Assembly: GCA_964610385.1 (NCBI GenBank)
Contig: CAZSXW010000006.1
Span: 84,156 to 148,155 of the forward strand
Reading direction: 5' to 3'
Source of the DNA: CAZBSE01 sp964610385
GTDB taxonomy: Bacteria > Actinomycetota > Humimicrobiia > Humimicrobiales > Humimicrobiaceae
DNA: 64,000 nucleotides
The notes beneath the pieces were generated by a model. That model searched no databases. It was given only the letters and a program-made list of their open reading frames with translations, and was not told the DNA's origin. Made by a program: the position numbers and the translations under genes. Shown here piece after piece: positions 19,270 through 27,777 of the stretch (position 1 is the first letter of the stretch; every line of letters starts with the position of its first letter).

Positions 19270-19836
19270 GTGGACAGCAAAATGATTGAAAAAGGGGTAA
19301 GCATGATACTGCAGGGTATTGGAGAAGATATAAACAGAGAAGGTTTATTGGGAACTCCAAAAAGGGTAGCCGATATGTATAAGGAAATATTCAGTGGAAT
19401 AGGAGTAGATCCTTCTAATGAGTTAGAACCTTTATTTGATGAAAACCATGATGAAATAATATTGATCAGGAATATCCCCTTCTATTCGGTATGTGAACAT
19501 CATATGATACCTTTTGTAGGAAAAGCTCATATCGCATATATCCCTAATAAGGATGGGAAGATCATTGGTCTAAGCAAGATTACCAGAGTATTGGATATCG
19601 TGGCCAAAAGGCCACAGGTCCAGGAGAGACTGACATCAATAGTGGCGGATACCATAGTAAAAAAGATCAAACCAAGAGGTGCCATGGTCATTGTGGAGGC
19701 AGAACATTTATGCATGAGTATGAGGGGGACAAAGAAGCCGAACGCTGTGACTGTTACTTCTGCGGTAAGGGGACTTTTTAAGGAGAATCCGGCTTCAAGA
19801 GCTGAAGCAATGGCATTGATCAAGTCAGATAGATAA
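19270..19836 (+). CDS. folE: GTP cyclohydrolase I, FolE type
   Basis: A 188-residue first enzyme of folate synthesis, converting GTP to dihydroneopterin triphosphate. Zinc ligands are C75 and H78 in SVCEHHMIPF and the cysteine of AEHLCMSMRG. GKAHIAYIP, VARPQ-like IVAKRPQVQERLT and the C-terminal MRGTKKPNAVTVTSAVRG are family blocks. The start is GTG 19270 with GGATAGGAG upstream. It opens a folE-folP-folBK folate operon with 3- to 11-bp spacings. Confidence 0.96.
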   Translation: MDSKMIEKGVSMILQGIGEDINREGLLGTPKRVADMYKEIFSGIGVDPSNELEPLFDENHDEIILIRNIPFYSVCEHHMIPFVGKAHIAYIPNKDGKIIGLSKITRVLDIVAKRPQVQERLTSIVADTIVKKIKPRGAMVIVEAEHLCMSMRGTKKPNAVTVTSAVRGLFKENPASRAEAMALIKSDR

Positions 19837-19839
19837 GAT

Positions 19840-21051
19840 ATGAAGTATAAGATCAGAGCATTAGACATTAAAACTGAAGAAGAAGGTCTAAAAGAATTTA
19901 AAAGAATCGGAGCTTCCGATATAGGTTCCCGTATAATGGTTGGCAAGATCTTTCCGCTGTCTTTAAAAATAAGAGGCATCAGCCCGGTGGCAGCAAATAT
20001 TTTAAAGCAGGAGATGCTTGCAAGAGGAGGGGATGTAGTCACTTCTCGAACTTTACTTACTGAAACTGAAGGAAAGACGGATATTATTATCCAGGGTCCG
20101 GTAAGCAGTATCAAGGATCTTATTACCAAGATAAAGCAGCAGCCCTTTGGCCTGAAGACTCTATCTGATGAGTTGAGAGTCTACCTGAACAGGTTAAATG
20201 AGAATAAAAAGGCAAAAGAACTCACAATAGGCAAACAAAAATTTAATCTGGACAGGGATGTACTGATAATGGGCATCTTAAATGTCACACCGGATTCCTT
20301 TTATGACGGGGGATATTATTTTGAAAAGGAAAAAGCATTTAAGAGAGTTGTGACTTTAGTATGTGAAGGAGCAGATATAATTGATGTGGGAGGGATGTCT
20401 ACAAGGCCCGGTTCTCTTCCCGTAGATATAGATGATGAGATAAAAAGGATAATCCCTGTAATAGAATATATAAATAAAAATCATAATATTTTAATATCCG
20501 CAGATACCTATAGATCAGAAACGGCCTTGAGAGCCATAGCGGCCGGGGCGCATATGATAAATGATATAAGTGGCCTTTCTATGGATAAAAATATGGCAGA
20601 TGTCGTTAGCAAGAATGATGTTTCACTGGTAATAATGCATATAAAGGGGACTCCTGAAAATATGCAGGAAAATCCGGAATATGAAAATGTAATAGATGAG
20701 ATTTATGATTACCTTGAGGATAAGACAAATACTGCAGTTGGATCAGGAATAAAACCTGAGAAAATAATTGTAGATCCCGGTATCGGGTTTGGCAAGACTA
20801 CCGAACATAATCTAAGGATAATAAACAAAGTCAGTGAATTTAAAATGCTTGGTTATCCTGTACTTATAGGGGCTTCAAGGAAATCTTTTATCGGTAATGT
20901 ATTGGATTTACCTGTAGAAGAAAGGCTGGAAGGGAGTCTTTCTGCGTCAGTCTGTTCGGTTATAGGCGGGGCAAATATTCTGAGGGTACACGATATAAAA
21001 GAGACAATAAGAGCTGTAAAGATTGCAAAAAGCATCACCAGCGAGTTTTAG
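19840..21051 (+). CDS. folP: Dihydropteroate synthase with N-terminal extra domain
   Basis: FolP joins 4-aminobenzoate to the pterin pyrophosphate. The TIM-barrel starts near residue 136 with DVLIMGILNVTPDSFYDGG and continues with DVGGMSTRPGS, ISADTYRSETA, NDISGL, IVDPGIGFGKT and the C-terminal GASRKSFIG. About 130 residues precede it (DIGSRIMVGKIFPLSLKIRGISPVAANILKQ), a domain seen in FolP of several anaerobes but absent from the 280-residue standard enzyme; its role is unknown. The gene starts 3 bp after folE and is probably translationally linked. Confidence 0.93.
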   Translation: MKYKIRALDIKTEEEGLKEFKRIGASDIGSRIMVGKIFPLSLKIRGISPVAANILKQEMLARGGDVVTSRTLLTETEGKTDIIIQGPVSSIKDLITKIKQQPFGLKTLSDELRVYLNRLNENKKAKELTIGKQKFNLDRDVLIMGILNVTPDSFYDGGYYFEKEKAFKRVVTLVCEGADIIDVGGMSTRPGSLPVDIDDEIKRIIPVIEYINKNHNILISADTYRSETALRAIAAGAHMINDISGLSMDKNMADVVSKNDVSLVIMHIKGTPENMQENPEYENVIDEIYDYLEDKTNTAVGSGIKPEKIIVDPGIGFGKTTEHNLRIINKVSEFKMLGYPVLIGASRKSFIGNVLDLPVEERLEGSLSASVCSVIGGANILRVHDIKETIRAVKIAKSITSEF

Positions 21052-21062
21052 TATTATTTAAT

Positions 21063-21947
21063 ATGTTTAAGATACTGATAAAAAATTTTAACTTGTTCGG
21101 TTATCATGGTGTGAAGGAAATCGAGAAGAAGAACGGACAAAATTTTCGTTTCAATGTAGAAATATCGCTGAATAAAAACAGTTTTTTAAAAAGTGACAAT
21201 CTGGAAGACACCCTTAATTACTCCGAAGTAATAAAAATATTAAAGGATATCAATAACAGCCGGAGATTCAATCTACTGGAAACACTTTCCATGACAATAG
21301 CTGACAGGATTATGGAAATGTCACCACTGGTAGAAAAAGTCTCTATAAAAGTAGAAAAGACATCCCCTCCCATAAAGGAGAATCTGGGATCTGTAGGTGT
21401 AGAATATGTTTTAAACCGGGAAGAAAAGGATAAAACTGGTTTAAAAAAAGAAGCGGTAGATGTCTATTTATCGGCAGGTTCGAATATTGGCGGCAGAGAA
21501 GACAATCTAAGAAAAGCTGTCGGTATGATCGAAAGAAATCCTGATATTGATTTGATCAAGGTATCTTCCATATACGAGACGGAGCCCATGTATGTCAAGG
21601 ATCAGGATTATTTCTATAATATAGTACTGCAGTGCCGCGTAGATAAAAGGCTCGGACCCTTTGAAATGACAGGTTTTTTAAAAAGTATAGAGTATGAGCT
21701 TGGAAGAGCAAAAGTAAGTAAAAAATATGGGCCAAGAATAATAGATATAGACCTTTTATATTACGGGGGAAAAATCATACAATCTGATTTTTTAACCGTT
21801 CCGCATCCAAAAATAACAGAAAGAAAATTTGTACTGCTCCCTTTAAGTGAGATAGTACCGGATTTTAAAATAGAAGGGGAGAATATAAAAGAATTCCTTA
21901 AAAGAAAAAATCTTACCGAAAAGGTGACTCTGGTAAAAAGCTGGTAG
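21063..21947 (+). CDS. folBK: Fused dihydroneopterin aldolase / HPPK (FolB-FolK)
   Basis: A 294-residue bifunctional folate enzyme. Residues 1-118 are dihydroneopterin aldolase: NFNLFGYHGVKEIEKKNGQNFRFNVEI and the catalytic-lysine block SIKVEKTSPPI. Residues from about 136 are hydroxymethyldihydropterin pyrophosphokinase: VYLSAGSNIGGREDNLRKAV, SSIYETEPMYVKDQDYFYN and GPRIIDIDLLYYGG, ending with PHPKITERKFVLLPLSEI. It converts dihydroneopterin to the pyrophosphate used by FolP, encoded just upstream. FolB-FolK fusions are known in other bacteria. Confidence 0.94.
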   Translation: MFKILIKNFNLFGYHGVKEIEKKNGQNFRFNVEISLNKNSFLKSDNLEDTLNYSEVIKILKDINNSRRFNLLETLSMTIADRIMEMSPLVEKVSIKVEKTSPPIKENLGSVGVEYVLNREEKDKTGLKKEAVDVYLSAGSNIGGREDNLRKAVGMIERNPDIDLIKVSSIYETEPMYVKDQDYFYNIVLQCRVDKRLGPFEMTGFLKSIEYELGRAKVSKKYGPRIIDIDLLYYGGKIIQSDFLTVPHPKITERKFVLLPLSEIVPDFKIEGENIKEFLKRKNLTEKVTLVKSW

Positions 21948-22121
21948 AGAGACCACTGTACTAAATTTAATCAAGACTTTAGGTATTTAAATTTGACTTA
22001 TGAGCATATGTCCATTATAATAATTTTGGGCCTATGCCTATAATATGAAGACAGTACAGCATTAAAGTAAAGAATTTTAATTGTCAATATTTTAGGGATA
22101 TTATTATTTAAAGGAGGAAAA

Positions 22122-22529
22122 ATGCCAAGAGGAGATGGAACTGGGCCTGCAGGAATGGGTCCTATGACTGGAAGAGGCGCAGGATATTGCGCAGGTTATT
22201 CAGTACCCGGATATGCCAATACTTTTAGTGGGAGATATCCGGCCGGTAGAAGAGCTTTTGGAGGAGGTTTTGGCCAGGGCAGAGGATACAGAAACTGGTA
22301 CTATTCCACGGGTCTTCCGGGATGGTCAAGATATAGTATGGGTTTACCGGCATGGGGCAGAACAGCAGGATACCCTTACTACAGTGATCATTACGTAGCT
22401 GATATTAAACCTGAGCAGGAAATAGAAATACTGAAAAGCCAGTCAGAGAATCTAAAACAACAGTTAGATGACATAAATAAGAGAGTAGAAGAGTTAAAAA
22501 AAGAAGAAAAGCGCAATAAAAAAGAATAA
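22122..22529 (+). CDS. DUF5320 family glycine-rich protein with coiled C-terminus
   Basis: A 135-residue protein beginning MPRGDGTGPAGMGPMTGRGAGYC, the DUF5320 signature. The middle (about 40-90) is rich in G, Y, R and W and probably disordered. The end (about 100-135) is a charged coiled coil, EQEIEILKSQSENLKQQLDDI. DUF5320 proteins occur in anaerobes next to Mrp/NBP35 and NifX-like genes, as here, and are suspected to act with Fe-S or metal cofactors; no activity is established. A strong ribosome site AAAGGAGG precedes ATG 22122. A shorter relative is encoded at 24937. Confidence 0.82.
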   Translation: MPRGDGTGPAGMGPMTGRGAGYCAGYSVPGYANTFSGRYPAGRRAFGGGFGQGRGYRNWYYSTGLPGWSRYSMGLPAWGRTAGYPYYSDHYVADIKPEQEIEILKSQSENLKQQLDDINKRVEELKKEEKRNKKE

Positions 22530-22555
22530 TTATTATACCAGGAAAATTGTTATTA

Positions 22556-22608
22556 ATGAGGATAGATACAAGAACCTACCTGCTGTGTCTATCCTCATTT
22601 ATCTTTAA
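22556..22608 (+). terminator. Hairpin terminator after first DUF5320 gene
   Basis: ATGAGGATAGATACA (22556-22570) pairs with TGTGTCTATCCTCAT (22584-22598), a 15-bp nearly perfect stem followed by TTATCTTT. This separates the DUF5320 gene from the mrp unit. Confidence 0.8.
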
Positions 22609-22699
22609 ATTGAAGCCGGGTCAGATTTTAAGAAAGACAAAACAGTTTGGTTGATATAGTATTAAAATAATAGAAAAAAATGATAGTAAGGAATAATGA

Positions 22700-23536
22700 A
22701 TGGTGGAAGATAGAAAATTAAAAGAAAACATATCAAACATCAAGAAAAAACTTATGATCATAAGCGGAAAGGGAGGAGTAGGGAAGACTACTATTGCGGT
22801 AAACCTTGCTTATGCACTATCCTTGAAAGGGTATAAGGTAGGGCTACTGGATGTGGATATCCACGGTCCGAATGTTGTCAAGCTGCTGGGGATTGAAAAT
22901 AAAAAATTAACCGGCAGCGGAGATTCCAAGATAAATCCCATCAAATTGTCTGAGAATTTAAAAGTGGTAAGCACTGCCTCGATGCTTGAGGATTCAGATA
23001 CCCCTTTGATATGGAGGGGGCCGTTGAAGATGAAGATAATCAGCCAGTTTTTGGGAGACGTGAACTGGGGTGGACTTGATTATTTAATAATAGATTCACC
23101 TCCGGGAACAGGAGACGAACCCCTGAGTGTAGCACAGCTTATAGAGGATCTATCGGGAGTAATAGTGGTCACAACTCCTCAAGAGGTCGCAATGCTTGAT
23201 TCCAGGAAAAGCATTCAGTTCGCGAGAAAATTGAATATTCCCTACATAGGGATAATCGAAAATATGAGCGGTTTTACCTGCCCTCATTGCGGTAAAAAAA
23301 TAGATTTATTCAATAAAGGCGGGGGTAAAAAGGCTGCAGATGAACTTGATATTGATTTTTTGGGTGACATACCTATTGATAAGGAAATTGTAGACCTGAG
23401 CGACAGCGGCAGGGTATTTGTAGAGCATGGAAATATGGATTCAGCCGCGTTTAAGAAAATGGAAGAGGTAGTAAAAAAAATCGAATCTGTGTTTAATCCA
23501 AATAAAAAGAATAAAAGCAGGAGTAAATATAAATGA
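22700..23536 (+). CDS. Mrp/NBP35-family Fe-S cluster carrier ATPase
   Basis: A 278-residue P-loop ATPase of the Mrp/ApbC family, which carries [4Fe-4S] clusters to target proteins. It has the deviant Walker A KGGVGKTT (24-31), LLDVDIHGPNVVKLLG, DYLIIDSPPGTGDE and a C-terminal CPHCG (C194, C197) that would bridge a cluster in a dimer. ATG 22700 is the start. It overlaps the radical SAM gene by 4 bp (ATGA), so the two are translationally coupled. It is distinct from the MinD-ferredoxin ATPases downstream. Confidence 0.93.
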   Translation: MVEDRKLKENISNIKKKLMIISGKGGVGKTTIAVNLAYALSLKGYKVGLLDVDIHGPNVVKLLGIENKKLTGSGDSKINPIKLSENLKVVSTASMLEDSDTPLIWRGPLKMKIISQFLGDVNWGGLDYLIIDSPPGTGDEPLSVAQLIEDLSGVIVVTTPQEVAMLDSRKSIQFARKLNIPYIGIIENMSGFTCPHCGKKIDLFNKGGGKKAADELDIDFLGDIPIDKEIVDLSDSGRVFVEHGNMDSAAFKKMEEVVKKIESVFNPNKKNKSRSKYK

Positions 23537-24483
23537 ATATGATTTACGGCCCGGTGTTATCCAGGAGGTTTGGATATTCATTAGGAATCGATATTCTTCC
23601 ATTTAAGGTATGCACCTATGATTGCATCTATTGTCAGCTGGGAAAGACTACCAATCAAACAGCTGAAAGGAAGAGTTATATTGATATAAATATGAAAAGT
23701 TTTTTAAAAGATCTAAAAAGTGTAATAGGAAGCGAAAAAAAGATTGATTACATTACTTTTTCGGGTTCAGGTGAGCCTACTTTAAATACTGATATTGGGG
23801 TTCTGATAGAAAGAATTAAAAAGATGTCCGACATACCTGTTGCAGTATTGACCAATGGGAGTCTTCTTTATAGAAAAGAGGTAGTCAGATCACTTGAGAA
23901 TGCGGACCTGGTAAAAGTCTCATTTGATGCTCCCGATGAGGCATGTTTTAAAGAGATAAATAGACCATGTGCTGCCGTTGATTTTAAAAAGATCACAAGA
24001 GGAATGGGATCGCTTTTAGATGATTTTAAAGGAAAGATATGGCTGGAACTGATGATAATCAAGGATCTTAATGATAGTGTGGGGCATGCGGAACAGTTTA
24101 AAAAAATAATCGACGGCATGAACAGAATCGGCAGGGGTATAGACAAGATACATTTGAACACACCGGTTAGGCCGTCAGCAGCAGGAGATGCTTTGAGGCC
24201 GGATAATGTCAGAGTAAAAAAAATAGAAAAAATTTTAGGCAGTAAAGCAGAGATAATAAGAGGTTTAAAATTAAAATCAAAGGAGCTGTTAAATATAAAT
24301 CTTGAACGGGAAATAATAGAGCTGGTAAAAAGAAGACCTGTCAGCGCAGGGGAAATAAGCAGATCATTACAGGTAAATATAAACGAGGTCATAAAAAGCT
24401 TGAGAAGCCTCCTGGATCAAAAGAAAATAAAATTAAAAATATATGGTGATAAAAAAACTGATTATTACTATTATAAATATTAA
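23533..24483 (+). CDS. Radical SAM protein, COG0731-like, with C-terminal helix-turn-helix
   Basis: A 316-residue radical SAM enzyme. The cluster motif is CTYDCIYC (C27, C31, C34) after GYSLGIDILPFKVC. FSGSGEPTLNTDIG is the GGE-like SAM-binding strand, and SFDAPDE with LNTPVRPSA complete the barrel. The N-terminal pattern matches COG0731 (wyosine-related and similar proteins). Residues about 255-316 form a winged-helix-like tail, RRPVSAGEISRSLQVNINEVIKSLRSLL. The substrate is unknown. The gene is fused by overlap to the Mrp gene, which suggests Mrp serves its cluster or works with it. Confidence 0.88.
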   Translation: MNMIYGPVLSRRFGYSLGIDILPFKVCTYDCIYCQLGKTTNQTAERKSYIDINMKSFLKDLKSVIGSEKKIDYITFSGSGEPTLNTDIGVLIERIKKMSDIPVAVLTNGSLLYRKEVVRSLENADLVKVSFDAPDEACFKEINRPCAAVDFKKITRGMGSLLDDFKGKIWLELMIIKDLNDSVGHAEQFKKIIDGMNRIGRGIDKIHLNTPVRPSAAGDALRPDNVRVKKIEKILGSKAEIIRGLKLKSKELLNINLEREIIELVKRRPVSAGEISRSLQVNINEVIKSLRSLLDQKKIKLKIYGDKKTDYYYYKY

Positions 24484-24516
24484 TTGTTTCATAATCTGTA
24501 AAGGAAGGTAAACGTA

Positions 24517-24894
24517 ATGAAAATCGCAATCTCAACAGATGGGCAGTATGTCTCCCCACATTTCGGAAGGTGTCCGGAGTTTACAATACTGGAGATCAAA
24601 GACGGTAAATTGATAAATAAAGAAACAATCAGCAATCCCGGACATCATCCCGGTTATCTCCCGCAGTATTTGAGTGAGCAAGGTGTCAGCTGTATAGTTG
24701 CGGGTGGAATGGGAATGAGAGCAAGAGAACTTTTCCAGCAGGCTAATATTGATGCCGTACTCGGTATTGAAGGTAAAATTGACCAGGTGGTAAGTAAAAT
24801 CATGGATGGTTCCCTTGAAGGGGGAGAAAGTATCTGTAAACCGGGTTCCGGCAAGGGATACGGAATAGAGAAAACAGAGTGCGATCATGAATAG
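24517..24894 (+). CDS. NifX/NifB-type (dinitrogenase iron-molybdenum cofactor) domain protein
   Basis: A 125-residue protein of the family that binds metal-cluster intermediates in NifX, NifY and the NifB tail. Features are MKIAISTDGQYVSPHFGRCPEFTIL, the PGHHPGYLPQYL segment with several histidines, and CIVAGGMGMRARELFQQANI. Single-domain homologues in non-diazotrophs have unknown roles, and no nitrogenase gene is present here. It ends in a small tail with C and H residues. A second, diverged copy is at 25644. Confidence 0.9.
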   Translation: MKIAISTDGQYVSPHFGRCPEFTILEIKDGKLINKETISNPGHHPGYLPQYLSEQGVSCIVAGGMGMRARELFQQANIDAVLGIEGKIDQVVSKIMDGSLEGGESICKPGSGKGYGIEKTECDHE

Positions 24895-24936
24895 TCATAT
24901 GAATTATTTTTAATAATTCTGAAAGGAGTGTCGATC

Positions 24937-25155
24937 ATGCCAAGAGGAGATGGAACTGGACCTGCAGGACAGGGTCCTGGTACCGGCAGGGGTCTAGGAC
25001 GTGGTGGAGGAAGAGGTAGAATGGGAGGACAGAGCATGGGTCCCGGCGGGAAATGTGTGTGCCCCAGCTGCGGCACTAAGGTCGATCATAAAATAGGAGT
25101 CCCCTGTTATAATATGGTATGTCCAAAGTGTGGTACCAAAATGGTAAGGGAATAG
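24937..25155 (+). CDS. Short DUF5320-like protein with zinc ribbon
   Basis: A 72-residue protein. The first 20 residues (MPRGDGTGPAGQGPGTGRG) match the DUF5320 signature seen at 22122. The middle is glycine- and arginine-rich, and the end is a four-cysteine ribbon (CPSCG and CPKCG). ATG 24937 has AAAGGAGTG upstream and gives the family N-terminus; GTG 24928 would add three residues. It lies between NifX-like and DUF134 genes. It probably binds a metal; the function is unknown. Confidence 0.8.
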   Translation: MPRGDGTGPAGQGPGTGRGLGRGGGRGRMGGQSMGPGGKCVCPSCGTKVDHKIGVPCYNMVCPKCGTKMVRE

Positions 25156-25164
25156 GATGTAAAA

Positions 25165-25608
25165 ATGACAGCAAGACCAGTACTGGACAAAATAGTAAAT
25201 ACAGTACCTTTGTTTGTCTATTATAAACCGCAGGGTATCCCCATTACCAAATTAGAAGAATTGAATTTGACCCTGGAAGAGATCGAGGCATTTAATTTAA
25301 AGGACAGGCAGGGATTAAATCAGACAGAAGCGGCAAGGAAGATGGGTATATCAAGATCTACCTTCCAGCGGCTCTTAAAATCAGGAAGAAAGAAAGTCAT
25401 AACCGCAATTGTAGAAGGAAAAGCAATAAAGCTTGAAGGTGGTAATTATATCCCGGACAAGGATATTATTAAGAAAAAATGTCTTAAGGGCACTTACCAT
25501 TACCTGGTTAAGAGGGAAGATCTGAATCTCAGTAATCAGGAATATAAATTAAGCAAGATAAAGTGCCCTAAATGCGGTAAGAGATTGATCACTTTTAGGT
25601 GGTTCTAA
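25165..25608 (+). CDS. DUF134 family putative DNA-binding protein with CxxC tail
   Basis: A 147-residue protein of the DUF134 family, which resembles sigma-70 region 4. The helix-turn-helix is NLKDRQGLNQTEAARKMGISRSTFQRLLKSGRKKV (about 45-80). The family N-terminus (PLFVYYKPQG) is present. A C-terminal extension ends with CPKCGKRL, a possible metal site. Being inside the NifX/MinD island, it is the natural candidate for its regulator, but no operator has been identified. Confidence 0.85.
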   Translation: MTARPVLDKIVNTVPLFVYYKPQGIPITKLEELNLTLEEIEAFNLKDRQGLNQTEAARKMGISRSTFQRLLKSGRKKVITAIVEGKAIKLEGGNYIPDKDIIKKKCLKGTYHYLVKREDLNLSNQEYKLSKIKCPKCGKRLITFRWF

Positions 25609-25643
25609 AATCAATATAAGGTAATAGACAGAGGAGCGATAAT

Positions 25644-26015
25644 ATGAAAATTGCAGTTTCTTCGGATGGTGCAACTCTCGAGTCTAACGTTGATCCCAGA
25701 TTCGGGAGGTGCCCTTATTACATCATCTATGATACCGAAAGCAATGAATTTAAGAGTGTTAAAAATAAAAGTGGTCAGGCAGCCGGAGGTGCAGGCATAC
25801 AGGCAGCACAGATGATTTCGGATATGAAAATTGAGTCAGTAGTAACCGGGAACATAGGACCCAATGCATTCAGGGTTTTATCTGCAGCTTCAATAAAAGT
25901 CTATTCTGGAGCAACCGGCAACGTTAAGGATGTCATAGAAAAATTTAAAAAGGGTGAATACCATCAGACTACCGGTCCGGATGTCGGACCGCATTTTGGA
26001 ATGAGCGGACGATAA
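25644..26015 (+). CDS. NifX/NifB-type domain protein, second copy
   Basis: A 123-residue paralogue of the protein at 24517, beginning MKIAVSSDGATLESNVDPRFGRCPYYIIYD. AGGAGIQAAQMISDMKIESVVTGNIGPNAFRVLSAA is the conserved core, and the tail carries histidines (PHFG). The pair of copies flanks the zinc-ribbon and DUF134 genes. It probably holds a metal-sulfur intermediate with the MinD-type ATPases encoded next. The family role outside nitrogen fixation is not established. Confidence 0.9.
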   Translation: MKIAVSSDGATLESNVDPRFGRCPYYIIYDTESNEFKSVKNKSGQAAGGAGIQAAQMISDMKIESVVTGNIGPNAFRVLSAASIKVYSGATGNVKDVIEKFKKGEYHQTTGPDVGPHFGMSGR

Positions 26016-26033
26016 GCAGAAGTGGGTGAATAA

Positions 26034-26876
26034 TTGATAATATCAGTTGCAAGCGGCAAAGGCGGAACCGGTAAGACAACTGTAGCTGTAAATTTAGCCC
26101 TGTCTTTGAACAACGTGCAGTTGATGGATTGTGATGTTGAGGAACCTAATAGTCATATTTTTGTAAAACCAATTATTAGGCGCAGGGACCCGGTTTATGT
26201 TCCTATTCCTGTAGTGGACCTGAAAAAATGTGACGGCTGCGGGCGCTGTAAAGAAGTATGCGCTTATAATGCAATTGCAGTTACCAATAAAAAGGTGCTT
26301 ATCTTTTCTGAATTATGCCACGGATGTGGTTCCTGTACATACTTTTGTCCGAATGATGCCCTGAGAGAAGAAAAAGAGGAGATAGGCATCGTTGAAATTG
26401 GAGAAAAGGACGGGGTTAAATTTATACACGGGAAACTTAATATAGGAAAGATGACGGCACCGCCGATTATCCGGGCAGTTAAAAAACACATTAGCAGGGG
26501 AAGAACTGCCATTATAGACGTACCTCCCGGGACTTCCTGTCCGGTAATAACAGCAATAAAAGATACTGATTTTGTCATTCTGGTGACAGAACCCACACCA
26601 TTTGGATTAAACGATCTGTCACTGGCCGTAGAGGTGACCCGTAGATTGGAGATTCCATTTGGAGTCGTTATAAACCGCTCCAGCCTGGGGAATAAAGATA
26701 CAGATAAATATTGCCAAAAAGAGGGTATTCCTATACTTATGAGGATACCTTTTAGTAAAAAAATCGCCGAGATCTATTCCAGGGGAGATTCCATTGTAAA
26801 ATCACTGCCGGAATACAAAGAAAAGTTTCGGAGATTGTTTGAGGAGATAGAAAGGATGGCAGAGGGGGCCAAATAA
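26034..26876 (+). CDS. MinD-like ATPase with inserted two-cluster ferredoxin domain (first copy)
   Basis: A 280-residue P-loop ATPase. The deviant Walker A is SGKGGTGKTT (7-16). A bacterial-type 2[4Fe-4S] ferredoxin is inserted: C66, C69, C72, C76 and C95, C98, C101, C105. DVPPGTSCPV and LVTEPTPFGLNDL continue the ATPase fold. The start is TTG 26034. This family (MinD superfamily containing inserted ferredoxin, COG1149) is common in anaerobes and thought to work on metal cofactors or redox partners with NifX-like proteins. The next gene is a paralogue, and the two probably form a heterodimer. Confidence 0.9.
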   Translation: MIISVASGKGGTGKTTVAVNLALSLNNVQLMDCDVEEPNSHIFVKPIIRRRDPVYVPIPVVDLKKCDGCGRCKEVCAYNAIAVTNKKVLIFSELCHGCGSCTYFCPNDALREEKEEIGIVEIGEKDGVKFIHGKLNIGKMTAPPIIRAVKKHISRGRTAIIDVPPGTSCPVITAIKDTDFVILVTEPTPFGLNDLSLAVEVTRRLEIPFGVVINRSSLGNKDTDKYCQKEGIPILMRIPFSKKIAEIYSRGDSIVKSLPEYKEKFRRLFEEIERMAEGAK

Positions 26877-26893
26877 AGCCTGGAGTGATTAAA

Positions 26894-27757
26894 ATGAAAG
26901 AAATCGTCATTATAAGCGGAAAAGGCGGTACGGGCAAGACAGTTATAACTGGTGCTTTTGCTGCCTTGGCGAAAGACAAGGTTTTAGCTGACTGTGATGT
27001 CGATGCGGCAGATCTGCATCTACTGCTTGATCCCAAGATAAAGGAGTCACATACTTTCAAGAGCGGTGTAACAGCCTTTACCCACAAGAAATACTGCGAT
27101 GGATGCGGTGCCTGCAGTATGGTATGCAGGTTTGAGGCAGTAAAGAGGGACTTTTCCATAGATCCTATTTCCTGTGAGGGGTGTGCATTCTGCAGTCTCG
27201 TATGTCCGAAAAATGCCATAGAGATGAAATTAAATACTTCCGGTGAATGGTTTATATCCCGGACCAGATTCGGCCCGCTGGTTCATGCCAAATTGGGAAT
27301 TGCAGAGGAAAATTCCGGGAAACTGGTTTCCCTGGTAAGAAAAAAGGCCAGAGAGATAGCCGAAGATAAGAATTATGATCTAATCATCATTGACGGTTCG
27401 CCTGGTATAGGTTGTCCGGTAATAGCATCTATTACCGGTGCTTATTGTGCGGTAGTAGTTATCGAGCCGACTCTTTCCGGGATGCATGATGCTGAAAGGG
27501 TGATCGATGTTGCCAGGCATTTCAGTATTCCGGTAAAAGTAATAATAAATAAATATGACCTGAATTGTGATATCACCAAAAAGATAGAGGAATGGTCTAA
27601 AAGTGGAAACATCGAAGTTCTTGGAAAGGTAATTTTCAGCGAAACAGTAGTAAGATCGGTCGTTGAAGGTAAGACTATAATAGAGTATTCTAAAAACAAA
27701 GTGGCCGGGACATTAAGTGATATATGGAAAAAACTTGAGAGGGAATTGACAGGTTAG
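26894..27757 (+). CDS. MinD-like ATPase with inserted ferredoxin domain (second copy)
   Basis: A 287-residue paralogue of the preceding protein. It has Walker A SGKGGTGKT, the ferredoxin motifs CDGCGACSMVC and CEGCAFCSLVC, DGSPGIGCPV and IEPTLSGMHDAERV. ATG 26894 is chosen because TGGAG lies 8 bases upstream; GTG 26885 is also open. The gene is 17 bp after its partner. Paired copies side by side are typical of this COG1149 system and suggest a heterodimeric ATPase. Exact client unknown. Confidence 0.9.
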   Translation: MKEIVIISGKGGTGKTVITGAFAALAKDKVLADCDVDAADLHLLLDPKIKESHTFKSGVTAFTHKKYCDGCGACSMVCRFEAVKRDFSIDPISCEGCAFCSLVCPKNAIEMKLNTSGEWFISRTRFGPLVHAKLGIAEENSGKLVSLVRKKAREIAEDKNYDLIIIDGSPGIGCPVIASITGAYCAVVVIEPTLSGMHDAERVIDVARHFSIPVKVIINKYDLNCDITKKIEEWSKSGNIEVLGKVIFSETVVRSVVEGKTIIEYSKNKVAGTLSDIWKKLERELTG

Positions 27758-27777
27758 GTTTATCAAAGGAAAGGTAA

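Noticed and set aside
19527..20129. 200-codon reverse-strand frame across folE and folP
   Set aside because: Long only because of codon bias in the folate genes. The protein has no known motif, and both forward genes are certain.
24517..27757. Nitrogenase (nif) cluster
   Set aside because: NifX-like domain proteins alone are common in non-fixing anaerobes. No nifH, nifD, nifK or nifB is present in the window.
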